Source of the DNA: Deltaproteobacteria bacterium
Lineage (GTDB): Bacteria; Desulfobacterota; Syntrophia; Syntrophales; Fen-1087
Length of the DNA stretch: 7,179 nt
Reading direction: 5' to 3'
NCBI GenBank assembly: GCA_026388595.1
Contig: JAPLJM010000394.1
Coordinates: forward strand, 1 to 7,179
Made by a program: the position numbers and the translations under genes. The notes under the pieces are model-generated. The model was not told where the DNA came from. It searched no databases and saw only the letters and a program-made list of their open reading frames with translations. Positions 1-5,362 of this stretch are shown here, one piece after another. Within the stretch, counting starts at the first letter, position 1; the number at the start of each line of letters is the position of its first letter.

Positions 1-533
1 GACAGATTCAATGTTCGGCCTGCACTCGTGCTGATGGTTTCGGCCAACCGGTTCCATTGGGAAATTCGCTCACCGTCGATGGCGGTAATCACATCCCCTT
101 GCTTCAGACCTGCCTCATAAGCTGCCGAATTTTCCTGAACCGTGCCGATTTCGCTCGTCAGGATGGGAATGCCCGCCATGTAAACGATGGTGAAGATCAC
201 GATGGCAAGCAGGAAGTTAAAAGCGGGGCCGGCGGCAACGATCATGATCCGCTTGAGAACGGGCTGCTTGCTGAAGGACCGTTGCTGTTCCTCCTCCGAT
301 AATCCTTCCACCTCCGATTCTCCGAGCAGCTTCACATAACCGCCCAGGGGAAACGCGGACAGCACGTATTCCGTTTCCCCGATCTTTTTCCCGAAAATTT
401 TCGGTCCGAATCCGAGGGAAAATTTCAGCACCCCCACGCCCGATTTTTTTGCCACGATGAAATGACCGAATTCATGGGCGAATATAAGCACGCCCAGTAA
501 AATGATCATCGATACAATGCTGATTCCGATCAA
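1..533 (-). CDS. rseP: RseP-type site-2 zinc metalloprotease, N-terminal part (3' end outside window)
   Basis: This is an inner-membrane intramembrane protease (M50 family). In the well-studied relatives it makes the second cut in an anti-sigma factor and so releases an envelope-stress sigma factor; it also clears remnant signal peptides. The window shows 177 residues before the edge. A first membrane segment at about residues 3-19 runs into the zinc-binding HEFGH motif at 20-24 (HExxH, catalytic Glu21). A Gly- and Phe-rich loop (FSLGFGPKIFGKK, 38-50) and FPLGGYVK (61-68) follow, both typical of the family. A second hydrophobic segment containing GPAFNF lies at about 97-121, and the start of a PDZ domain lies from about 127 (AGLKQGDVITAIDG, 141-154). 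The second metal-ligand motif would lie beyond the edge. The start is TTG at 533, chosen because AAGGAG sits 8 nt upstream and a stop codon (TAG) lies two codons before it in frame. It overlaps the dxr stop by 4 nt (TTGA), implying coupled translation. The family is certain; whether the true substrate is an anti-sigma factor cannot be seen here. Confidence 0.93.
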   Translation of the reverse strand, partial: MIGISIVSMIILLGVLIFAHEFGHFIVAKKSGVGVLKFSLGFGPKIFGKKIGETEYVLSAFPLGGYVKLLGESEVEGLSEEEQQRSFSKQPVLKRIMIVAAGPAFNFLLAIVIFTIVYMAGIPILTSEIGTVQENSAAYEAGLKQGDVITAIDGERISQWNRLAETISTSAGRTLNL

Positions 534-1696
534 TGTCTAATCTCCTTGATAATGTGATGGGCTTCCTGCCTGGACCAGAGGTCTGCTGCGAGGATCTCTT
601 CGAGGGTGGGCGACGAAAGCGAATGGTGGCGCGACAGGGCTTCCGCGATAATAACCGGCATCGCCGTAAATTGAATTCTTTTTTCCAGAAAGGCCTCCAC
701 GGCCACCTCATTGGCCCCATTCAGAACGACCGGCAGGGTGCCGCCGGCGCGCCCGGCATCACATGCCAGTTTAAGGCAGGGAAAGCGGTCGGAATCGGGT
801 TCATAAAACTCCAGCGGCGACACCTTCAGAAAATCCAGGGGGGCGTCGTGGCGGGGCAACCTGTCAGCCGGGTATGACAGCGCATAGGCAATGGGAATCC
901 GCATATCGGGAACGCCCAGTTGGGCAATGACGGAACCATCGATAAACTCAACCATGGAATGAACGACACTTTTGGGATGAATCAGGACATGGATGTTGTC
1001 AATGTCCACGCCAAAAAGCCATTTGGCTTCGATGATTTCAAGACCTTTGTTCATCATAGAGGCGGAGTCAATCGTGATCTTCCGACCCATGTTCCAGTTC
1101 GGGTGCTTCAGGGCATCTGCAGGGGTAACGTTTTCAAGTTGCACTTTTGAAAAGGTACGGAAGGGTCCGCCGGACGCCGTCAGGATGATTCGCCGGACAT
1201 CCTGTCCCCGCTGACCGTTAAGACATTGAAAGATAGCGCTGTGTTCGCTATCCACGGGCAGGATCTGAACCTTCTTTACGCGGGCTTTTTCGACCACCAG
1301 ATGACCTGCGGCAACCATGGTTTCCTTGTTGGCAAGGGCGATATGCTTGCCGGCGTCAATGGCCTCCAGGGTCGGCACCAGCCCCGCGGATCCAACCATG
1401 GCTGAGACAACCATTTCCGCCTCCGCGATGCGGGCAACCTCACGATACCCCGTCGCTCCGCAGAGAATTTCCGTTTTACAATCGGGTGGGAGCAACCCCT
1501 TCAATCTAAGGGCATGCGTTTCATCTATCACCGCAGCGATCAGGGGGTGAAACTGTTCAATCTGAGTTTTCAGAAGGTCGCAATTCCGTCCTGCCGCAAG
1601 TGCAACAATGCAGAATTGCGTTTCATTTTGCGACACCACCTCCAGGGTGTTGACGCCGATGGAACCCGTAGATCCGAGAATCGATAATTTCTTCAT
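530..1696 (-). CDS. dxr: 1-deoxy-D-xylulose 5-phosphate reductoisomerase
   Basis: Cytosolic enzyme that converts 1-deoxy-D-xylulose 5-phosphate to 2-C-methyl-D-erythritol 4-phosphate with NADPH and a divalent metal, the committed step of the MEP isoprenoid pathway and the target of fosmidomycin. The 388 residues fit the family (about 390-400). The N-terminal NADPH-binding loop is GSTGSIG at 8-14. LANKETMVAAG lies at 121-131. The metal site includes Asp149 and Glu151 (PVDSEHSAIF, 147-156) and Glu220 in NKGLE (216-220). The flexible active-site loop and substrate-binding residues are visible in HPNWNMG (198-204) and SASMMNKG (211-218). LNGANEVAVEAF (325-336) opens the C-terminal helical domain. 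No key residue is missing. The ATG overlaps the cdsA stop as ATGA, and no Shine-Dalgarno sequence is evident in the AT-rich bases before it, so initiation probably depends on ribosomes arriving from cdsA. Its product leads to the IPP that UppS, encoded two genes upstream, consumes. Confidence 0.98.
   Translation of the reverse strand: MKKLSILGSTGSIGVNTLEVVSQNETQFCIVALAAGRNCDLLKTQIEQFHPLIAAVIDETHALRLKGLLPPDCKTEILCGATGYREVARIAEAEMVVSAMVGSAGLVPTLEAIDAGKHIALANKETMVAAGHLVVEKARVKKVQILPVDSEHSAIFQCLNGQRGQDVRRIILTASGGPFRTFSKVQLENVTPADALKHPNWNMGRKITIDSASMMNKGLEIIEAKWLFGVDIDNIHVLIHPKSVVHSMVEFIDGSVIAQLGVPDMRIPIAYALSYPADRLPRHDAPLDFLKVSPLEFYEPDSDRFPCLKLACDAGRAGGTLPVVLNGANEVAVEAFLEKRIQFTAMPVIIAEALSRHHSLSSPTLEEILAADLWSRQEAHHIIKEIRH
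534..547 (-). promoter_or_regulatory. Ribosome binding site deciding the TTG start of rseP
   Basis: AAGGAG at 547-542 on the minus strand lies inside the last codons of dxr, 8 nt before TTG at 533. The alternative in-frame ATG at 509 would remove half of the first membrane segment before HEFGH and has no comparable site. Confidence 0.8.
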
Positions 1697-2499
1697 TTAA
1701 TAATAAAACTATAATAATAGTAGACAAAGGGTGCGATAAAGATCAAACAGTCCAGTCGATCCAGGATGCCGCCGTGCCCCGGCAGGATAACACCGGAATC
1801 CTTGACCCCCGATGCCCTTTTCATGGCCGACTCGCAGAGGTCGCCCAGCTGTCCCAGGACGCTGCCAAAGAAACCGAGGGCCGCCGCATGCCAGACCATC
1901 AGCGTCGGAAAAAAGATCTGCTGAAAAAGGATGCATCCCAGTGTGCTGCCGGCAATCAGACCGATGGTGCCTTCCACGGTCTTATTGGGACTGACAAGAG
2001 GGAAGAGCTTTTTTTTTCCGAAATTTTTCCCCACATAGTAGGCCGTCACATCGCCGGAAAAAGCCAGCACGAGTAGAAAAAATATCCACAGAACCCCCTG
2101 ATCCAGCCGGCGGATCAGGATAAAATAGGACATCATCAGCGGGACGTACATGAACCCCAGAACGAGTTTTCCCACAGGCAGGATGTCAAAATGATCTTCT
2201 TTTATTCTCAAAAGATATGTAAAAAAGACCAGCAGCACCGAAAAACTAAGCACCGCCTGCAGCCACTCCATGTTGCCGAGATAGGCAGTGAAAGGGATTA
2301 AAAATCCGATCACCATCCCTTCCGCTTTTTCCCAGGGATGTCCCGCTCCGAAGACGATATGGTGATATTCGTAGACGCCCAGCAGGATCACCCCGATGAT
2401 CACGGCGGAAAACAGGGAATCCGATCCGAAGAAAATAATTGCAAAGAGCAGCGGGACGGCAATAATCGCTGTAAGCCAGCGTTTCAGGTGCGATGTCAT
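1693..2499 (-). CDS. cdsA: Phosphatidate cytidylyltransferase (CDP-diacylglycerol synthase)
   Basis: Integral inner-membrane enzyme that makes CDP-diacylglycerol from phosphatidic acid and CTP, the branch point to phosphatidylethanolamine, phosphatidylglycerol and cardiolipin. The 268 residues are strongly hydrophobic, with about eight or nine membrane segments (roughly 8-25, 29-47, 59-75, 80-98, 110-129, 136-156, 175-198, 203-220 and 250-266). The family signature is complete at 224-250: S-x-x-K-R (224-228), then KDSG (233-236), then PGHGGILDRLD (240-250), which holds the catalytic and metal-binding acidic residues. SPNKTVEG (170-177), another conserved element, precedes it. The ATG at 2499 overlaps the uppS stop by 4 nt and has GAGGAG 8 nt upstream, so the start is secure. 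The C-terminus is an unusual Tyr-rich tail (VYYYYSFIIK) encoded by very AT-rich DNA that also leads into the dxr start. An A9 run on the coding strand (2009-2017) encodes GKKK at 161-164. Confidence 0.97.
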   Translation of the reverse strand: MTSHLKRWLTAIIAVPLLFAIIFFGSDSLFSAVIIGVILLGVYEYHHIVFGAGHPWEKAEGMVIGFLIPFTAYLGNMEWLQAVLSFSVLLVFFTYLLRIKEDHFDILPVGKLVLGFMYVPLMMSYFILIRRLDQGVLWIFFLLVLAFSGDVTAYYVGKNFGKKKLFPLVSPNKTVEGTIGLIAGSTLGCILFQQIFFPTLMVWHAAALGFFGSVLGQLGDLCESAMKRASGVKDSGVILPGHGGILDRLDCLIFIAPFVYYYYSFIIK

Positions 2500-3287
2500 G
2501 ATGTTTGCTCCTCTTGAATCTGATCACTGGTGAGACCAAAACGCCTTTCCCGGCGTTGGAATTCGGCAATGGCCCTAAAGAGTTCCTCCCGATTGAAATC
2601 GGGCCAGAGCACGTCGGTAAAATAGAACTCCGTGTACGCGGATTGCCAGAGCAGAAAATTACTGATCCGGTATTCACCGCTGGTCCGGATCAGCAGGTCG
2701 GGATCGGGCAGGCCGGTCGTATAGAGATAATTGGGAAACAGGTCTTTAGAAATCTCTTGAGGCTGCAGTTTGCCGGAATGTACGTCCTGAACGAGCTTTT
2801 GAATGGCCGCGATGATCTCGTCCCGGCCTCCGTAACTCAGGGCCAGATTAAGGGTCATCTCCCGGTTATGCGATGTTTTGGCCATGGTTTCCCGGAGAAT
2901 GCCTTTGAAGGGTTCCTTCAAGGCCTCCGTATCGCCGATGGTCGTTAAACGGATTCCATTTTCAAGCATTTCATGGAGTTCCGAACGCAGGTATTCCTCC
3001 AGCAGGTGCATTAACGCCTGGACTTCGTTGTCCGGCCGGAGCCAGTTTTCCGTAGAGAAGGCATAGAGTGTTAAGACCTTGATCCCGATTTCCCGGCAGG
3101 TTCTCACCGTAATCCGAACCGCTTCCGCCCCTTTTTTGTGTCCGGAGATGCGCCCCATGGCATGTTTCCGGGCCCACCGGCCATTCCCATCCATGATGAC
3201 GGCTATGTGTCTGGGGAGTTTCCGGAGATCGACATCCATCATCCTGAAACCCGATTTCCTGTTGTTTTTCTTATTGCTTGCACCCAC
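2496..3287 (-). CDS. uppS: Isoprenyl transferase, probably undecaprenyl diphosphate synthase
   Basis: Cis-prenyltransferase that adds IPP units to farnesyl diphosphate to give undecaprenyl diphosphate, the lipid carrier of peptidoglycan and surface polysaccharide synthesis; it acts at the cytoplasmic face of the membrane. Family motifs in order, numbered from the GTG start: IMDGNGRWA (31-39) with the catalytic Asp33; GHKKGAEAVR (49-58); LYAFSTENW (74-82); LNLALSYGGRDEI (146-158); and the IPP-binding RTSGEYRISNFLLWQ (201-215) followed by AYTEFYF (217-223). Product chain length cannot be judged reliably from sequence. The longest form starts at GTG 3287 (263 aa), with a basic N-terminus. ATG codons at 3242 and 3239 would give 248 or 247 aa and place the catalytic Asp at residue 18 or 17. 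None of the three has a well-spaced ribosome binding site, so the start is open. The gene follows the frr terminator across a 110-nt gap and probably starts a new transcription unit with cdsA, dxr and rseP. Confidence 0.96.
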   Translation of the reverse strand: MGASNKKNNRKSGFRMMDVDLRKLPRHIAVIMDGNGRWARKHAMGRISGHKKGAEAVRITVRTCREIGIKVLTLYAFSTENWLRPDNEVQALMHLLEEYLRSELHEMLENGIRLTTIGDTEALKEPFKGILRETMAKTSHNREMTLNLALSYGGRDEIIAAIQKLVQDVHSGKLQPQEISKDLFPNYLYTTGLPDPDLLIRTSGEYRISNFLLWQSAYTEFYFTDVLWPDFNREELFRAIAEFQRRERRFGLTSDQIQEEQTS

Positions 3288-3318
3288 TGCACGTTCATGA
3301 TCCTGTGACTACCATAAT

Positions 3319-3340
3319 CACCTGCAAGATACAACAGGTG
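3319..3340. repeat. Short inverted repeat between frr terminator and uppS
   Basis: CACCTG at 3319-3324 is the exact reverse complement of CAGGTG at 3335-3340, with a 10-nt spacer. It lies just downstream of the terminator T tract and about 32-53 nt upstream of the GTG start of uppS. It could be an operator, a 5' leader hairpin of the uppS transcript, or chance; six base pairs are too few to decide. I could not recognise a convincing -35/-10 pair around it. Confidence 0.3.
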
Positions 3341-3343
3341 TTT

Positions 3344-3369
3344 AAAAAAAGGGGCGCCCTGGGGCGCCC
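3344..3369 (-). terminator. Rho-independent terminator after frr
   Basis: On the minus strand, 29 nt past the frr stop, two copies of GGGCGCCC separated by CA form a GC-only stem of 7 bp with a 4-nt loop (8 bp with a 2-nt loop on paper). A C and then seven T residues (3350-3344) follow directly. This is the standard form of an intrinsic terminator on the minus strand. On the plus strand no T tract follows the stem. It separates the translation block (rpsB-tsf-pyrH-frr) from the envelope block (uppS onward). Because the next block lies close downstream, some read-through is possible. Confidence 0.9.
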
Positions 3370-3370
3370 T
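3351..3370. repeat. Two tandem copies of a 10-mer forming the terminator stem
   Basis: Positions 3351-3360 and 3361-3370 are identical (ggggcgccct). The core gggcgccc is its own reverse complement, so a simple head-to-tail duplication is enough to make a perfect hairpin. This is seen directly. That the terminator arose by duplication is an inference. Confidence 0.9.
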
Positions 3371-3397
3371 GTCATGCTTGATTACGTGGACTGCAGT

Positions 3398-3955
3398 TCA
3401 GATCTGCATAATTTCCTTTTCCTTGGCGGCCAGGATCACGTCCGTCTTTTCGATGGCCTTGTCCATCAGTTTCTTGACTTCCTCCTGATGTGTAAACATC
3501 TCGTCTTCGGAAATGGCATTGTCCTTTTTCAGGGCCTTGAACTTATCATTGGCATCCCGCCGACCGTTTCTCAATTTGATTCTGCACTCTTCCGCCGATT
3601 TTTTGACGACCTTAACCAGATCCTTCCGCCGTTCCTCCGTCAGTTGCGGGATGGACAGCCGGATCAATTTTCCGTCATTGGTCGGCATCAACGCCAGGTC
3701 GGATTTCTGGATCGCCTTTTCAATGGCCCCGAGGGCGCTGATATCCCAGGGGGATATCAAAATAAGGCGGCTTTCCGGCACGGATAGGCTGGCAACCTGG
3801 CTCAGAGGCGTCGCCGCGCCGTAGTAATCAACTTTGATCCCATCCAGCAAGGACAGGGATGCCCGTCCTGTTCTCACTTTATTAAAAGATTTTTCCATCG
3901 ATTGAATGGATTTTTCCATACTGTCCTTCAGTTCCTTAAAAATCGCATCCTTCAT
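3398..3955 (-). CDS. frr: Ribosome recycling factor
   Basis: Cytosolic factor that, with EF-G, splits the post-termination ribosome into subunits. The 185 residues equal the usual family length. The two-domain form is visible. A long helix with VRTGRASLSLLDGI (27-40) leads to the beta-sandwich domain containing YYGAATPLSQVASLSVPE (44-61), ISPWD (67-71) and GKLIRLSIPQLTEERRKDL (95-113). The C-terminal helices follow, with RNGRRDAN (129-136) including Arg132, the position needed for ribosome binding in E. coli RRF. The start is secure: ATG at 3955 overlaps the pyrH stop as ATGA and has AGGAGG 6 nt upstream, the best-spaced Shine-Dalgarno sequence of the window's internal genes. It is the last gene before the intrinsic terminator. 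Confidence 0.98.
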   Translation of the reverse strand: MKDAIFKELKDSMEKSIQSMEKSFNKVRTGRASLSLLDGIKVDYYGAATPLSQVASLSVPESRLILISPWDISALGAIEKAIQKSDLALMPTNDGKLIRLSIPQLTEERRKDLVKVVKKSAEECRIKLRNGRRDANDKFKALKKDNAISEDEMFTHQEEVKKLMDKAIEKTDVILAAKEKEIMQI

Positions 3956-4674
3956 GGCTCACCTCCTACGGCTGTTCCTATGGAATGTCCGCATATCACA
4001 TTCTTGATATTTCCGCTTTTCAACAGATTAAAAACCACAATCGGCAGACGATTTTCACGGCACAGGGATATGGCCGTCGCATCCATCACCTTCAGGTTTT
4101 TCGTCAGGACATCGGTATAGCTGATTTTGTCGAACATCCTGGCATCAGGGAATTTTACGGGGTCCTGGTCATAAACGCCGTCAACCTTGGTGGCTTTGAT
4201 AATCACGTCGGCTTTGATTTCCACCGCCCGGAGCGACGCCGCGGTGTCGGTTGTAAAAAAGGGATTGCCGGTCCCACCGGCAAAGATCACCACCCTGCCC
4301 TTCTCCAGATGCCGGACCGCCCTTCTTTGAATGAAGGGTTCGGCGACTTCCTTGATTTCGATCGCCGATTGGACCCGGGTGAGCACATTTTTGGCTTCGA
4401 GGGCGCTCTGCAGGGCCAGGCTGTTAATGACCGTCGCCAGCATTCCCATATAGTCTGCTATCGTCCGGTCCGTACCACCGCCGCTGGCCTCCAGTCCCCG
4501 GAAGATATTGCCCCCCCCGATGACGACCCCCAACTGCACGCCCAGTGCAACGACCTCTTTAATTTCACCGGCGATGTGACCGACCATCTCCGGATCGATG
4601 CCGAAGGCGCGCTTGCCCATCAGGGCTTCACCGCTGAGTTTCAGGAGAACTCGACGATAAACAGGCTTTTCCAT
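3952..4674 (-). CDS. pyrH: UMP kinase (uridylate kinase)
   Basis: Cytosolic enzyme of the amino-acid-kinase fold that phosphorylates UMP to UDP with ATP; the bacterial form is usually a hexamer regulated by UTP and GTP. The 240 residues match the family. Motifs in order: LLKLSGEAL (10-18), phosphate-binding VVIGGGNIFRG (50-60), DYMGMLATVIN (74-84), GGTGNPFFTTDTAA (133-146) for UMP binding, KATKVDGVYDQDP (160-172) for ATP binding, and MDATAISLCREN (197-208). No key element is missing. The ATG lies 3 nt after the tsf stop. GAGGGA, about 12 nt upstream inside tsf, is a weak ribosome binding site, so coupling to tsf translation is likely. The glycine loop is encoded by a run of eight G on the coding strand (4511-4518). 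Confidence 0.98.
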   Translation of the reverse strand: MEKPVYRRVLLKLSGEALMGKRAFGIDPEMVGHIAGEIKEVVALGVQLGVVIGGGNIFRGLEASGGGTDRTIADYMGMLATVINSLALQSALEAKNVLTRVQSAIEIKEVAEPFIQRRAVRHLEKGRVVIFAGGTGNPFFTTDTAASLRAVEIKADVIIKATKVDGVYDQDPVKFPDARMFDKISYTDVLTKNLKVMDATAISLCRENRLPIVVFNLLKSGNIKNVICGHSIGTAVGGEP

Positions 4675-4677
4675 TGA

Positions 4678-5283
4678 TTATGATTGTCCCTCAACGCCCA
4701 GTTGAAAACGCACAAACCGTCTGATGACAATATTCTCACCCGTTTTGGCGATCATGTTGCTGATCAGGGTGCCTACAGTAATGTCGGTATTCTTTATAAA
4801 TTTTTGATCAACGAGGCAGACATCTTCATAATACTTCTTGAGCTTCCCTTCGATGATCTTTTCCCAGATTTTTTCGGGCTTCTTTTCGGTTGAGAGCTGC
4901 TCCCGGTAAATTGCTTTTTCACGCTCCAGGGCTTCCGGAGGAATCTCGTCGGCGCGCACATAGACTGGATTGGAGGCCGCCACGTGCATGGCGATGTCCC
5001 GGGCCATGGTCTGGAAATCCTCTGTTTTGGCCACAAAATCAGTTTCACAGTTGACTTCCACCAACACCCCGATTTTACCACCCATGTGAATGTATGATGC
5101 AATCGTGCCGTCTTTGGCCGCTTTGGATGAACGCTTCGTCGCCGCCGACATTCCCTTCTTCCGAAGATAGTCGATGGCCTTCTCAAATTCGCCGTCCACG
5201 GCCGCCAGGGCCTCCTTGCAGTCCATCATGCCGGCGCCTGTTTTGACCCGTAATTCCTTAACCATTTCTGATGTAATATTCAA
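4678..5283 (-). CDS. tsf: Elongation factor Ts, short form
   Basis: Nucleotide-exchange factor that removes GDP from EF-Tu. The N-terminal UBA-like domain (about 1-54) carries MVKELRVKTGAGMMDCKEAL (7-26). The core holds VEVNCETDFVAKTEDF (75-90), with Asp82-Phe83 matching the pair that disturbs the EF-Tu magnesium site, followed by ARDIAMHVAASNP (94-106). At 201 residues it is much shorter than the E. coli protein (283) and resembles the short form with a single core subdomain and a coiled-coil-like segment (about 113-160), as in Thermus and many deltaproteobacteria. The start is TTG at 5283, supported by AGGAGG 9 nt upstream and by the N-terminus NITSEMVKELR, which aligns where EF-Ts normally begins. 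The next in-frame ATG is codon 7 and would cut into the first helix. It lies 79 nt after rpsB and 3 nt before pyrH. Confidence 0.97.
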   Translation of the reverse strand: MNITSEMVKELRVKTGAGMMDCKEALAAVDGEFEKAIDYLRKKGMSAATKRSSKAAKDGTIASYIHMGGKIGVLVEVNCETDFVAKTEDFQTMARDIAMHVAASNPVYVRADEIPPEALEREKAIYREQLSTEKKPEKIWEKIIEGKLKKYYEDVCLVDQKFIKNTDITVGTLISNMIAKTGENIVIRRFVRFQLGVEGQS

Positions 5284-5298
5284 TTGAAGTTACCTCCT
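5284..5298 (-). promoter_or_regulatory. Ribosome binding site deciding the TTG start of tsf
   Basis: AGGAGG at 5298-5293 on the minus strand, followed by a 9-nt spacer to TTG at 5283. It sits in a purine-rich tract and favours the TTG over the in-frame ATG six codons later. Confidence 0.85.
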
Positions 5299-5362
5299 CT
5301 GTCTTTTCTCTCTGCTTGATATCTCTGTCCGATGCTCCATTGATTAATCAGGCTGTCTCAGC

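Noticed and set aside
533..877. Plus-strand open frame opposite the 3' part of dxr
   Set aside because: Antisense to conserved dxr sequence and without a ribosome binding site or recognised domain.
2246..2677. 143-codon minus-strand frame spanning the uppS/cdsA junction in another phase
   Set aside because: Overlaps the conserved C-terminus of UppS and the N-terminus of CdsA out of frame; its peptide is Arg/Pro/Ser-rich with no family likeness.
2505..2948. 147-codon open frame on the plus strand opposite uppS
   Set aside because: Shadow of uppS; composition follows the reverse complement of conserved uppS motifs.
3300..3345. Sigma-70-type promoter for uppS
   Set aside because: TATGGT near 3311-3316 on the minus strand resembles a -10 box, but no -35 sequence stands at 16-18 nt, so I could not support a promoter call.
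3278..3787. 169-codon open frame on the plus strand opposite frr and the terminator
   Set aside because: Antisense to intact frr and running through the frr terminator hairpin; no recognisable domain.
3985..4677. 230-codon open frame on the plus strand opposite pyrH
   Set aside because: It is fully antisense to a pyrH with every conserved motif, its translation resembles no family, and it has no convincing ribosome binding site. A long antisense shadow is expected from the coding bias of pyrH.
4794..5186. 130-codon minus-strand frame inside tsf
   Set aside because: Out-of-phase reading of tsf; the peptide is basic, Pro/Arg/Ser-rich and typical of a frame-shifted translation.
4678..5283. tsf as a truncated gene because it encodes only 201 residues
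   Set aside because: Short EF-Ts proteins of about 200 residues are a normal form outside enterobacteria, and the reading frame ends naturally 3 nt before pyrH with all core motifs present.
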